A DNA stretch of 40,636 nt from the NCBI GenBank assembly GCA_035457725.1, contig DATIBC010000050.1:1-40636 (forward strand), read 5' to 3'. Below the pieces are notes generated by a model. The model was not told the DNA's origin, did not search any database, and was given only the letters and a program-made list of their open reading frames with translations. The position numbers and the translations under genes were made by a program. Source of the DNA: DATFES01 sp035457725 (GTDB lineage: Bacteria > Pseudomonadota > Alphaproteobacteria > CACIAM-22H2). This document shows, piece after piece, positions 8,488 to 15,769 of the stretch. Position 1 is the first letter of the stretch. The number at the start of each line of letters is the position of its first letter.

Positions 8488-8622
8488 TTCTTCACCACTG
8501 CCCCACTTGCCGACCGGCGCGATCATAGCCGCGCAACCAGCAAGCGGCAACGCAGGCTCGCCGCGCGGCGCGCGATCGTCTATGTTCCGCCGGACTGTCC
8601 CGATTATGCAGGAGAGACGACG

Positions 8623-9390
8623 ATGTCCGACTACATGCCCCATTGCGTTTTCGTATCGGGCGCCACCGCCGGCTTCGGATCGGCGTTCGCGCGGCGTTTC
8701 GCCCGAGCCGGCGCGAAGGTCGTCATCACCGGCCGCCGCGCCGATAGGCTGGCAGCGTTGAAGACGGAACTTGGCGACCGGGCGCACAGCATCGTCCTCG
8801 ACGTCCGCGACCGCGAGGCCGTCGACGCCGCGGTTCAAGCGCTGCCGAAGGATTTCGCCGCGGTCGATTTATTGATCAACAACGCGGGCCTGGCGCAGGG
8901 GCTCGATCCGGCGCAGCGCGCCGACATCAACGACTGGCAGACGATGGTCGATACGAACGTACTCGGCCTGCTCTACTGTACGCATGCGATACTGCCGGGC
9001 ATGGTGGCGCGTGACCGCGGCCACGTCGTCAATCTCGGCTCGATCGCCGGCAATTACCCTTACCCGGGCGGCAACGTCTATGGGGCGACTAAGGCGTTCG
9101 TGCACCAATTCACGCTCAACCTACGCGCCGATCTGCTCGGCACCAGCGTGCGCGCGACCTCGATCGAGCCAGGCATGGCGCTCACCGAATTCATGTCGGT
9201 GCGTTTCAAGGGCGACCAAGAAAAGGCGAGCAAGCCCTACGAGGGCATCACGCCGATGACCGTCGACGATATCGCCGAATGCGTGTTTTGGGTGGCGACG
9301 CGGCCGCCTCACCTCAACATCAATCGCATGGAAATGATGCCCGTCCAGCAGGCGTTCTCGCCGTTCAACATCCACCGACGCACCGGCTGA
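8623..9390 (+). CDS. ydfG: YdfG-type NADP-dependent 3-hydroxy acid dehydrogenase (SDR)
   Basis: A 255-residue classical short-chain dehydrogenase. It resembles E. coli YdfG closely along its length: SGATAGFGSAFARRF, NNAGLAQGLDPA, GGNVYGATKAFVHQF, RFKGDQEKASKPY and the C-terminal NRMEMMPVQQAF. The catalytic residues are Ser140, Tyr153 and Lys157. YdfG oxidises L-allo-threonine, L-serine and 3-hydroxyisobutyrate and reduces malonic semialdehyde; the same range is likely here. ATG at 8623 follows a strong GGAGAG at 8611-8616. The frame upstream of this ATG is an open shadow inside the divergent dehydrogenase gene. The gene ends convergent with the small membrane protein gene. Confidence 0.94.
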   Translation: MSDYMPHCVFVSGATAGFGSAFARRFARAGAKVVITGRRADRLAALKTELGDRAHSIVLDVRDREAVDAAVQALPKDFAAVDLLINNAGLAQGLDPAQRADINDWQTMVDTNVLGLLYCTHAILPGMVARDRGHVVNLGSIAGNYPYPGGNVYGATKAFVHQFTLNLRADLLGTSVRATSIEPGMALTEFMSVRFKGDQEKASKPYEGITPMTVDDIAECVFWVATRPPHLNINRMEMMPVQQAFSPFNIHRRTG

Positions 9391-9408
9391 GCGCCGGCGC
9401 GTCGCGGC

Positions 9409-9558
9409 TCAGATGCAGCCGACCCAGGACAGGTCAAGGACGATCGCCGCCCCGCGCATCGCCCACAAATAGGCCGCGCCGAATAGCGCGAAAGCGCCGC
9501 CGATGGCGAGAGCCAAGGCGGCGGCCCGCGGCGCCGTGCGGTGAAAGGCCGCGATCAT
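9409..9558 (-). CDS. Small single-pass membrane protein coupled to the MFS gene
   Basis: A 49-residue frame whose ATG (9556-9558) overlaps the stop codon of the MFS gene as ATGA, a typical translational coupling arrangement. It encodes one hydrophobic helix (about residues 12-31, rich in Ala, Leu and Gly) followed by WAMRGAAIVLDLSWVGCI. I do not recognise a named family. The coupling, the clean helix and the same strand as the MFS gene support a real product. It could be an accessory peptide of the carrier, or simply an inner-membrane peptide that rides on the same mRNA. It ends 18 bases from the stop of the convergent ydfG. Confidence 0.6.
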   Translation of the reverse strand: MIAAFHRTAPRAAALALAIGGAFALFGAAYLWAMRGAAIVLDLSWVGCI

Positions 9559-10748
9559 GCCCGCGCCACCGCCGCAGCAAGGCGCGGCACCGGCCGGTCG
9601 GCGATGGGCCAGTGAAGCACCGCCGCAGCGAATCCCAATGCGACGCAAATCCACCACATGGCGTCGTACGAACCGGTCATGTCGAACAGCTTACCACCCA
9701 GCCACGCGCCGAGAAAGCTGCCGATCTGGTGGCTGAAGAAGACGATGCCGTAGAGCATCGACATGTATGTTGGCCCGAATATCTGAGCCACCAGCCCGCC
9801 GGTCAGCGGGACCGTGCCCAGCCACAGCAGGCCGAGCACCGAGGCGAACAGCAACACCGAAGCATTCGACAGCGGCATCGCGAGGAAGACGATGAACGCC
9901 GCCGAGCGCGCGATGTAGAGCCACGCCAGTACGTATTTCTTGCGGTACCGCTGGCCGAGGGCACCGCAAGTGTACGTGCCGACGATATTGAAAAGTCCCA
10001 CCAACGCCAACGCCCAGCCGCCCAGCCACGCCGGCATCGCCTGGTCGGCGAGAAAGGCCGGCAAATGCGTGCCCACGAACACGACTTGGAAGCCGCAGAC
10101 GAAGAACCCCGCGGTCAGCAGCCAGAAGCCGCGGTGCCGCATCGCTTCGTCGAGGGCGTCGCGCAAGCTTTGCGGTCCGCCGCCCACGCTTTTTTGGCCG
10201 GCCACGCCCCACGACAGCGGAACCATGATCAGCGCTGTCGCGGCAAGGACCAACAGCGCGACCTCCCAACCGTAGACCTCGAGGAAAGCTTGGCCATACG
10301 GGACCATGACGAACTGCCCGAACGATCCGCCGGCGGCGACAATGCCAAGCGCCATGCTGCGGCGCTCGGGCGGCGCCGCGCGGCCGACCGCGCCGAGAAT
10401 CACAGTGAATCCGACGCCCGACAGCCCAAGCCCAATCAAAGCGCTGCCAAGGACGATCTCGAACGCGCCCGCGGCCAAGCCCATCGCCAGCAGACCTCCG
10501 GCATAAAGAAGCCCTCCGCCGACGAGCGTGCGCCCGGTCCCGTACTTGTCGGCGATCGCGCCCGCAAACGGTCCCGCCGCTCCCCACAGAATGTTTTGCA
10601 ACGCGATCCCGAACGAAAACAGCTCGCGCGAGACGTCGAGGTCGAAGGTCATTGGCTTGAGGAATAGCCCCAGCGTCTGACGCAGCCCCGTGGACAGCGT
10701 CAGAACGAGCGCGCCGCAAATGATCACGACCCAGTAGCTTCGCCGCAT
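9555..10748 (-). CDS. Major facilitator superfamily transporter (OxlT/monocarboxylate-like)
   Basis: A 397-residue inner-membrane carrier with about twelve hydrophobic segments. RQTLGLFLKPM and the loop motif GAIADKYGTGRTL (between helices 2 and 3) are typical of the oxalate:formate/monocarboxylate porter-like branch. SFLGAWLGGKLFDMTGSYDAMWW near the C-terminus repeats the pattern. Members move organic acids across the membrane; the substrate is not shown. ATG at 10748 is chosen over a GTG at 10757 because GGAG lies about nine bases upstream of it. The stop overlaps the start of the 49-residue protein. Neighbouring hydroxyacid dehydrogenases make an organic acid substrate plausible but unproven. 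Confidence 0.88.
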   Translation of the reverse strand: MRRSYWVVIICGALVLTLSTGLRQTLGLFLKPMTFDLDVSRELFSFGIALQNILWGAAGPFAGAIADKYGTGRTLVGGGLLYAGGLLAMGLAAGAFEIVLGSALIGLGLSGVGFTVILGAVGRAAPPERRSMALGIVAAGGSFGQFVMVPYGQAFLEVYGWEVALLVLAATALIMVPLSWGVAGQKSVGGGPQSLRDALDEAMRHRGFWLLTAGFFVCGFQVVFVGTHLPAFLADQAMPAWLGGWALALVGLFNIVGTYTCGALGQRYRKKYVLAWLYIARSAAFIVFLAMPLSNASVLLFASVLGLLWLGTVPLTGGLVAQIFGPTYMSMLYGIVFFSHQIGSFLGAWLGGKLFDMTGSYDAMWWICVALGFAAAVLHWPIADRPVPRLAAAVARA

Positions 10749-10917
10749 GACGACCACTCCAGCCGCGCGTCATGAAGGCGCGGCAGATTCCATCAATTCG
10801 GAGCGGCGATGATCGGCGTACGCCCGGCGTCGGGCAAGCATCAATGGCGTTCCTTCGGGGCAATACACCTATGCGCGACCGGCCGAACGTCCTCAGGCGG
10901 CCGACGCTTCCCCGAAC
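10749..10917. other. groES-MFS intergenic region without a groEL remnant
   Basis: These 169 bases lie downstream of groES, where groEL would be expected. No groEL-like reading frame or fragment is visible. Two small dyads are present: CGGCCG...CGGCCG with a 12-base loop (about 10880-10905) and GCCCG-GCGT-CGGGC at 10822-10835. Neither has a T-run. The MFS promoter probably lies here. Confidence 0.35.
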
Positions 10918-11205
10918 CTATTGGATCACACCAAGAATATCTGATTCTTTCATAATTATAAGATCTTCACCGTCGATCTTCACTTCGTTTCCAGACCACT
11001 TGCCGTACAGGATCTTGTCACCCGTCTTGACCCCCATCGGCTGTAGCTTGCCATCTTCGCCGCGGGCCCCCGGCCCGGCGGCGACCACCTTACCCTGCAT
11101 CGGCTTTTCCTTGGCCGTATCGGGGATGATGATGCCGCCTTTCGTCTTTTCTTCGGCTTCCAGCGGCTTGACCAGGACACGATCCTGCAGCGGACGAAAC
11201 TTCAT
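10918..11205 (-). CDS. groES: Co-chaperonin GroES (Cpn10), not followed by groEL
   Basis: A full-length 95-residue 10 kDa chaperonin, the lid of the GroEL folding chamber. Features are the N-terminal RPLQDRVLVKP, the mobile loop KTKGGIIIPDTAKEKP that contacts GroEL (about residues 19-35), VVAAGPGARGEDGK and the C-terminal EDLIIMKESDILGVI. Nothing essential appears missing. The ATG at 11205 has a strong GAGGGAG seven to eight bases upstream; the longer frame to 11268 has no support. No groEL follows, and no CIRCE inverted repeat (TTAGCACTC/GAGTGCTAA) is visible. It must therefore work with a GroEL coded elsewhere. It lies 46 bases after a deacylase gene. Confidence 0.96.
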   Translation of the reverse strand: MKFRPLQDRVLVKPLEAEEKTKGGIIIPDTAKEKPMQGKVVAAGPGARGEDGKLQPMGVKTGDKILYGKWSGNEVKIDGEDLIIMKESDILGVIQ

Positions 11206-11251
11206 CGCATACTCCCTCGATTGGATTGGACCGGCGTCCCGACCGACGGCA

Positions 11252-12208
11252 TCACAGCCGCCGGCCAAGGCTGACCATTTCGCGCCCGGGAACGATGACC
11301 GCGCGCGGCATTATCGCCGCGCAGCGATCGTACGGCGCCCGAACCTCCGCCACGCCGTCGAAGCCGATAAGCTCGCCCTTGGCGAATTCCTCGAATCCCA
11401 CCAACGGCCGCGCGAAACGCGCCCCCTCGCCTTTGACGGTCACCACTTCGGTGATGCGATAGGTCGTTGGCTCGCCGTCGGTCGGAGGCTCGAGATGGCG
11501 TTCGGCGAAGGCGCGGTCGATAACGTCGAAATGCCGCAGAAACCGCAGCGCCGCTTGGATTGCGACCTCCCCGGAACGTCGGGCGAAATGCTGGCCGCAT
11601 TCGACGGCGATCGCCACGGCATCATCGTTCTCGCGCCCGAACCGGCCGTATTCGAACAGCAACCCGCCCTGATGCTTGCCGGCGGGGCTGATGATGTGCG
11701 TGAGCGGCTCGCGCAGGGCGGTTGCCAGCCGGCGGCTCTTCTCTAAATCGCCGAGAACCAACATCGAGGCGCACGGAAAGGCCGTCGAATGAAGGTCGAT
11801 CAACGCGTCGGCCGCGTCGACCACCGGACGCAGCTCGCGCGCGCGCCGTGCTTCGATCGATTTCGTATCGTCGGCCATGATCGCATCGGTCCAGGCGCGA
11901 TTTAGGTCGCGATCGACGAAGCGGCTCTCGAACGGGCGGCCGGGATCGAAGCGCTCATAGGCCGCAACGTTGGCGAACGCCAGCGTCAATGCGCCGCGTT
12001 TGGGCCGGACGTCATGGTCGAGCAGCCAGCTTAGCGCCGTCATTCCGCAGAATTCGTTGCCGTGCGTCAGCGCGACAGCAAGCACCGCCGGTCCCGGCGA
12101 TCCGGAATCGAACCGGTGCACGTAGTCGATGCCCGTATTTCCGTTCCGATAGACCGACAGGTCGCGCGGCACGACCTCGATCGGCGATTGGCTTGCGGCA
12201 TCGTTCAT
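11252..12208 (-). CDS. Succinylglutamate desuccinylase/aspartoacylase family deacylase
   Basis: A 318-residue zinc carboxypeptidase-fold (M14-like) deacylase of the AstE/AspA family. The zinc ligands are His49 and Glu52 in THGNE and His140 in LIDLHST. Arg-rich FVDRDLNR (about 97-104) fits the substrate carboxylate site, and Glu203 in AVECGQH is the likely general acid/base. Members remove an N-acyl group from an amino acid such as N-acetylaspartate or N-succinylglutamate. No astCADB genes are near, so AstE itself is unlikely. ATG at 12208 is preferred over TTG at 12232. It lies downstream of a binding-protein gene, but a strong terminator separates them. Confidence 0.88.
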   Translation of the reverse strand: MNDAASQSPIEVVPRDLSVYRNGNTGIDYVHRFDSGSPGPAVLAVALTHGNEFCGMTALSWLLDHDVRPKRGALTLAFANVAAYERFDPGRPFESRFVDRDLNRAWTDAIMADDTKSIEARRARELRPVVDAADALIDLHSTAFPCASMLVLGDLEKSRRLATALREPLTHIISPAGKHQGGLLFEYGRFGRENDDAVAIAVECGQHFARRSGEVAIQAALRFLRHFDVIDRAFAERHLEPPTDGEPTTYRITEVVTVKGEGARFARPLVGFEEFAKGELIGFDGVAEVRAPYDRCAAIMPRAVIVPGREMVSLGRRL

Positions 12209-12263
12209 GAAGGTTCCAGCCAGATTTCCCAACTATCCGGGATCGTCGCCGGACCGATAAGAA

Positions 12264-12294
12264 AGCGCCCGCCGGTCGGTAACCGGCGGGCGCT
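12264..12294 (-). terminator. Intrinsic terminator after the binding-protein gene
   Basis: A perfect 13 bp stem AGCGCCCGCCGGT/ACCGGCGGGCGCT with a 5-base loop lies 25 bases past the stop of the binding-protein gene. Read on the minus strand it is followed by TTCTTAT, a modest T-rich tail. On the plus strand no T-run follows, so it acts for the minus strand. It should largely separate the binding-protein transcript from the deacylase gene. Confidence 0.85.
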
Positions 12295-12319
12295 GCCGAA
12301 TGGGCCTTGCGTCAATCCG

Positions 12320-13909
12320 TCATTGGACTCGGACATAGCGCAGCGGGAAGAAGTTGTCGCCCGGTTGCACGACTTGAATACCGTCGCGGACCGCCCAAAC
12401 GATGACCTGTTGATGTAGCGGGATGTGCCCGACATCATCCTGATGGATCTTGTGCGCCTCCTTGATCATCGCGTCGCGCTTTTCCTTATCGGTCTCTTTT
12501 TCGATCTTGTCCGCCAGCTCATCGAACTTGGCGTTCGAGTAGCCGCCGACGTTGAAGACGCCCTGGTTGGTCTGCGTATTGCGGGTGTGCATGAGCTGCT
12601 CGAACACGTTGTGCGTGTCGTAGGTAGCGCCCGGCGTCCAGCCCAGCATGTAGAAACTGGTGTTATAGCCCGGTCCAAGGATCTTGGCGAAATAGCGGGC
12701 GCGCGTCTGCGCCAGCAGGTTTACCTTGACGCCGATCCGCGCCAGCATCGCGACCACGGCCTGGCAGATCGCCTCGTCGTTGACATAGCGGTCGTTCGGG
12801 CAGTCCATCCCGACCTCGAAGCCATTTGGATACCCGGCATCGGAGAGCAGCTTCTTGGCGGCGTCCGGATCGTAGGGCGGGCGCTTGTTGAGTTCGGACA
12901 CGAAGCCGTTGATACCGGGCGCCACCATCAAGCCGGTCGGGCTCGACTGGCCGCGCATGACGCGCGACTTGATCGCCTCGATGTCGATGGCCTGCCAGAA
13001 CGCGCGCCGGACGCGCCCGTCCTTGAACGGGTTCTTGCCCTTGACGTTCGACTCGAGGAGCTCGTCGCGCACTTGGTCGAAGCCAAGATAGACGGTACGG
13101 AACTCCGGCGTCTGCAGGATCTTGAAGCCCTTGGTTTGGGCGATGCGATTGGTGTCTTGCGGCGGCACGGTATAGACGAAGTCGACCTGGCCGGACAACA
13201 ACGCGGCAACACGCGTGGCGTCGTTCGACACGACCCGAAACTCGACTTCGGTCAGATTGTGCTTGGGCTTGTCCCACCAATCATTGTTGACCTCCAGCAC
13301 CGTCCGTACGTCGGGCTCGCGGATCTTTAGCTTGAACGGCCCGGTGCCGTTGGCGTTGCGGGTGGCGAAGTTTTCTTCCTTCTTGGTCAAATCTGCCGAG
13401 AACTGCGAGTTGTTCTTTTCCGCCCACGCCTTGTTCATGATGGCGATCTGGGCAAGCTTGGAGATGTAGACCGGATCGGGATACTTGGTTTCGATCTCGA
13501 CGGTGAGATTGTCGATCTTGCGCGCCTCCTTGAAGGTCACGAAGTGACCGCGCATGTTCGATCCCGGACCATTGGCGCGGTTTAGCGAGAACACCACGTC
13601 GTCGGCGCTGAACGGCGCGCCATCGTGAAACTTGACGTTCGGGCGTAGCTTGAAGCGCCATACCGTCGGCGAGGGCTGGCTCCATTCCGTGGCCAGCGCC
13701 GGTTCGAGCTTGACCTGCTCGTTCCATCGCACCAGAGGTTCGTAGATGTTGTGCGTGAATGTCAGCAGGAAGGTCTCGTTGCGAGCGTACGGATCCATCG
13801 AGTTCGAATCGCCGTCATTGGCGTAGCGAAACGTCTTGGAGGAAGCCGGCGTCGTCATGGCGACGATCGCGGCAGCGGCGACTGCGAGGACGCTGAGGCG
13901 TATCTTCAT
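12320..13909 (-). CDS. ABC transporter substrate-binding protein, dipeptide/oligopeptide type (SBP family 5)
   Basis: A 529-residue periplasmic solute receptor. A signal peptide of about 24 residues (MKIRLSVLAV..., ending PASS) precedes the mature KTFRYAND. Family 5 signatures are EPALATEWSQPSPTVWRFKLR, split here as EPALATEW and WRFKLRPNVKFHDGAPFSADDVVFS, then GTGPFKL and the late PYDPDAAKKLLSDAGYPNGFE (residue stretches given in parts). The family binds peptides, nickel, heme or opines and passes them to an ABC permease. No permease or ATPase gene is adjacent, so it is solitary. It lies 108 bases downstream of hflX and is followed by an intrinsic terminator. A 10 bp palindrome AGATATATCT sits at 13924-13933, just before the gene. 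Confidence 0.93.
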   Translation of the reverse strand: MKIRLSVLAVAAAAIVAMTTPASSKTFRYANDGDSNSMDPYARNETFLLTFTHNIYEPLVRWNEQVKLEPALATEWSQPSPTVWRFKLRPNVKFHDGAPFSADDVVFSLNRANGPGSNMRGHFVTFKEARKIDNLTVEIETKYPDPVYISKLAQIAIMNKAWAEKNNSQFSADLTKKEENFATRNANGTGPFKLKIREPDVRTVLEVNNDWWDKPKHNLTEVEFRVVSNDATRVAALLSGQVDFVYTVPPQDTNRIAQTKGFKILQTPEFRTVYLGFDQVRDELLESNVKGKNPFKDGRVRRAFWQAIDIEAIKSRVMRGQSSPTGLMVAPGINGFVSELNKRPPYDPDAAKKLLSDAGYPNGFEVGMDCPNDRYVNDEAICQAVVAMLARIGVKVNLLAQTRARYFAKILGPGYNTSFYMLGWTPGATYDTHNVFEQLMHTRNTQTNQGVFNVGGYSNAKFDELADKIEKETDKEKRDAMIKEAHKIHQDDVGHIPLHQQVIVWAVRDGIQVVQPGDNFFPLRYVRVQ

Positions 13910-14017
13910 TTGGGAAGCCCCCGAGATATATCTTGTTGCGCTTCGACCCGGGCTAAGAATGCCCCAAGCATCGTCCGCTCTCAAGGATTTACATGGTCAA
14001 GGGCTAGTCGCGGCGGG
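13910..14017 (-). promoter_or_regulatory. Upstream region of the binding-protein gene
   Basis: This 108-base gap follows hflX and should hold the binding-protein promoter. On the minus strand a TTGACC (-35-like) occurs near the hflX end, but no matching -10 stands out. The perfect palindrome AGATATATCT (13924-13933) lies 15 bases before the start codon and could be part of an operator or just leader structure. No terminator-like hairpin with a T-run follows hflX. Confidence 0.3.
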
Positions 14018-15388
14018 TCAATCGTTCGCCGCCGCGGCAAGCCGGCGACGATGCTCGAATTTCGCCCGGTCTGCGGCATCGAGCCGGACGGTGAGATACG
14101 CCCGCGAGCCGTCGTCGCGACGCGCCACGACGTCGCCATGCGAATATAGCCAGGCGATCGCCGCACCGTCGCTCACAGGTACCGCGAATTCCACCACTTG
14201 GCGCGCGGCGATCAGAGCCGAGTCGATCAACCCGAGCAGCCGCTCGCACCCCTCGCCCGTCAGCGCCGACACCGGCGCCTGCAAGGGCCGCCGTCGCGCC
14301 TGATTGACGACGATGTCGCGCATGTCCGGGTCCAGCCGGTCGATCTTGTTCAGCACCTCGACCATGCCGGTCTCGACCGCCGATTCGAGGCCGAGCTCGC
14401 GCAGCACGCGATGGACATCCTCGCGTTGGGCCTCGGTTTCCGGATGCGAGACGTCGCGGACATGGATGATAAGGTCGGCGGCGCGCACCTCCTCGAGCGT
14501 GGCGCGGAAGGCGGCGACGAGATCGGTGGGTAGTTCGGAAATGAACCCGACGGTGTCGGAGAGGATGACCTCGCGGCCCGACGGCAGCGCCAGCCGGCGC
14601 ATCGTCGGATCGAGGGTGGCGAAGAGCAGATCGGCCGCCATCACTTCGGCCCTGACGAGGCGATTGAACAGCGTCGATTTACCGGCGTTCGTGTAGCCGA
14701 CAAGCGCCACCACCGGATACGGCACGCGCCGCCGCGCGCGTCGGTGCAATGCGCGCGTGCGCCGCACGCCGTCGAGATCGCGCTTGAGCCGGGCGATGCG
14801 CTCGCCGATCACGCGGCGGTCGGATTCGAGCTGGGTTTCGCCCGGCCCGGCGAGGAAGCCGAAGCCGCCGCGCTGGCGTTCCAGGTGGGTCCATGTCCGA
14901 ACCAAGCGACTGCGCTGGTAGGTGAGTTGTGCGAGCTCGACCTGCAGGCGTCCTTCGGCGGTGCGCGCGCGCTTGGCGAAGATTTCGAGGATGAGCCCGG
15001 TACGATCGATGACCTTGCACTTCCAGGCGCGTTCGAGGTTGCGTTGCTGCACCGGCGTCAACGTTCCATCGACGATCACGACCTCGATCGATTCGGCGGC
15101 GGCGAGTCCCTTGACGCGTTCGACCAGCCCCTGGCCGACAAGCGTCGAGGGACGATACCCGGCGAGCCGCGGCGCTTCCGCGAGCACGACGTCGAGATCG
15201 AGCGCGCGCGCCAGTCCAACCGCCTCGGCGAGCCTTTCCTCGGGCGCGCGCGCGCCAATGCGCGCGGCCTTGAGCGTGGGATGGAGGACGATGGCACGAC
15301 CGCTCGCGGCGACACGCCGCTCGTGCGACGCAGCCTGCGGCGCGTCGGCGCGCGCCCTCCGGTCGAGCGGCGGCTTGCGTTCGCTCAG
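14018..15388 (-). CDS. hflX: Ribosome-associated GTPase HflX, probable CTG start
   Basis: HflX is a GTPase that binds 50S/70S ribosomes and rescues or splits stalled ribosomes. The G domain has GYTNAGKST (P-loop, about residue 230), DTVGFISELP (G3) and LNKIDRL (G4). The N-terminal domain continues upstream of the first ordinary start (GTG at 15187): RAIVLHPTLK and RAPEERLAEAVGLARAL are in frame and typical of HflX. No ATG, GTG or TTG exists between there and the in-frame stop at 15413-15415. A CTG at 15386-15388 overlaps the hfq stop (CTGA) and has AAGGGA seven bases upstream, giving MSERKPPLDRR and 456 residues. The start is an inference; the gene is certain. Confidence 0.93.
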   Translation of the reverse strand: MSERKPPLDRRARADAPQAASHERRVAASGRAIVLHPTLKAARIGARAPEERLAEAVGLARALDLDVVLAEAPRLAGYRPSTLVGQGLVERVKGLAAAESIEVVIVDGTLTPVQQRNLERAWKCKVIDRTGLILEIFAKRARTAEGRLQVELAQLTYQRSRLVRTWTHLERQRGGFGFLAGPGETQLESDRRVIGERIARLKRDLDGVRRTRALHRRARRRVPYPVVALVGYTNAGKSTLFNRLVRAEVMAADLLFATLDPTMRRLALPSGREVILSDTVGFISELPTDLVAAFRATLEEVRAADLIIHVRDVSHPETEAQREDVHRVLRELGLESAVETGMVEVLNKIDRLDPDMRDIVVNQARRRPLQAPVSALTGEGCERLLGLIDSALIAARQVVEFAVPVSDGAAIAWLYSHGDVVARRDDGSRAYLTVRLDAADRAKFEHRRRLAAAAND

Positions 15389-15636
15389 CCTTCGGTCCCT
15401 TCGCGATCGCTTTCAAAAAGCTGGATCGGCCCGGTCGGCATCACTGTCGATATGGCATGCTTGTAGACAAGCTGCGAATGCCCGTCGCGGCGCAGCAGCA
15501 CCGAAAAATTATCGAACCAAGTGATGATGCCTTGCAGCTTCACTCCGTTGACGAGGAAGATCGTCACCGGCGTTTTGTTCTTGCGGATATGGTTGAGGAA
15601 GACATCCTGGACGTTTTGCGATTTCTCAGCGGTCAT
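15385..15636 (-). CDS. hfq: RNA chaperone Hfq
   Basis: An 83-residue Sm-like protein that forms a hexamer and pairs small RNAs with mRNAs. The Sm1 motif is FLVNGVKLQGIITWFDNFSV and the Sm2 motif is YKHAISTVMP, both intact. KNKTPVTIFL is standard. The short C-terminal tail (about 12 residues) is the alphaproteobacterial form. ATG at 15636 (MTAEKSQNVQDVFL) is preceded by AAGGACG; the longer frame upstream lacks family similarity. Its stop overlaps the probable CTG start of hflX, so the two are translationally coupled. The HAD phosphatase gene ends 133 bases upstream, leaving room for a separate promoter. Confidence 0.98.
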   Translation of the reverse strand: MTAEKSQNVQDVFLNHIRKNKTPVTIFLVNGVKLQGIITWFDNFSVLLRRDGHSQLVYKHAISTVMPTGPIQLFESDREGTEG

Positions 15637-15769
15637 GGGCGTGCGTCCTTCTTTTTCCGCTTCTTGGAGCCGCGTTTTGGCCCGAGACCGTCCGGTTGGC
15701 GGATCGGCCGCGAACATCGTCGGAGTGCGCCCCCAACGTTCCCTTGTACATAATCCGTTCCGGCGGAAT
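15637..15769 (-). promoter_or_regulatory. hfq upstream region
   Basis: These 133 bases between the phosphatase stop and hfq are the likely site of an hfq promoter. On the minus strand the stretch GGAACGGATTATGTACAAGG is the most AT-rich part and could contain the -10, but a clear -35 is not seen. No small gene or terminator with a T-run is visible. Confidence 0.3.

Noticed and set aside
9279..10667. A 462-codon open frame antisense to the MFS gene
   Set aside because: It is highly basic and low in complexity, as expected from the reverse complement of transmembrane codons.
10918..11268. CIRCE heat-shock operator upstream of groES
   Set aside because: The TTAGCACTC/GAGTGCTAA inverted repeat is not found in the upstream bases.
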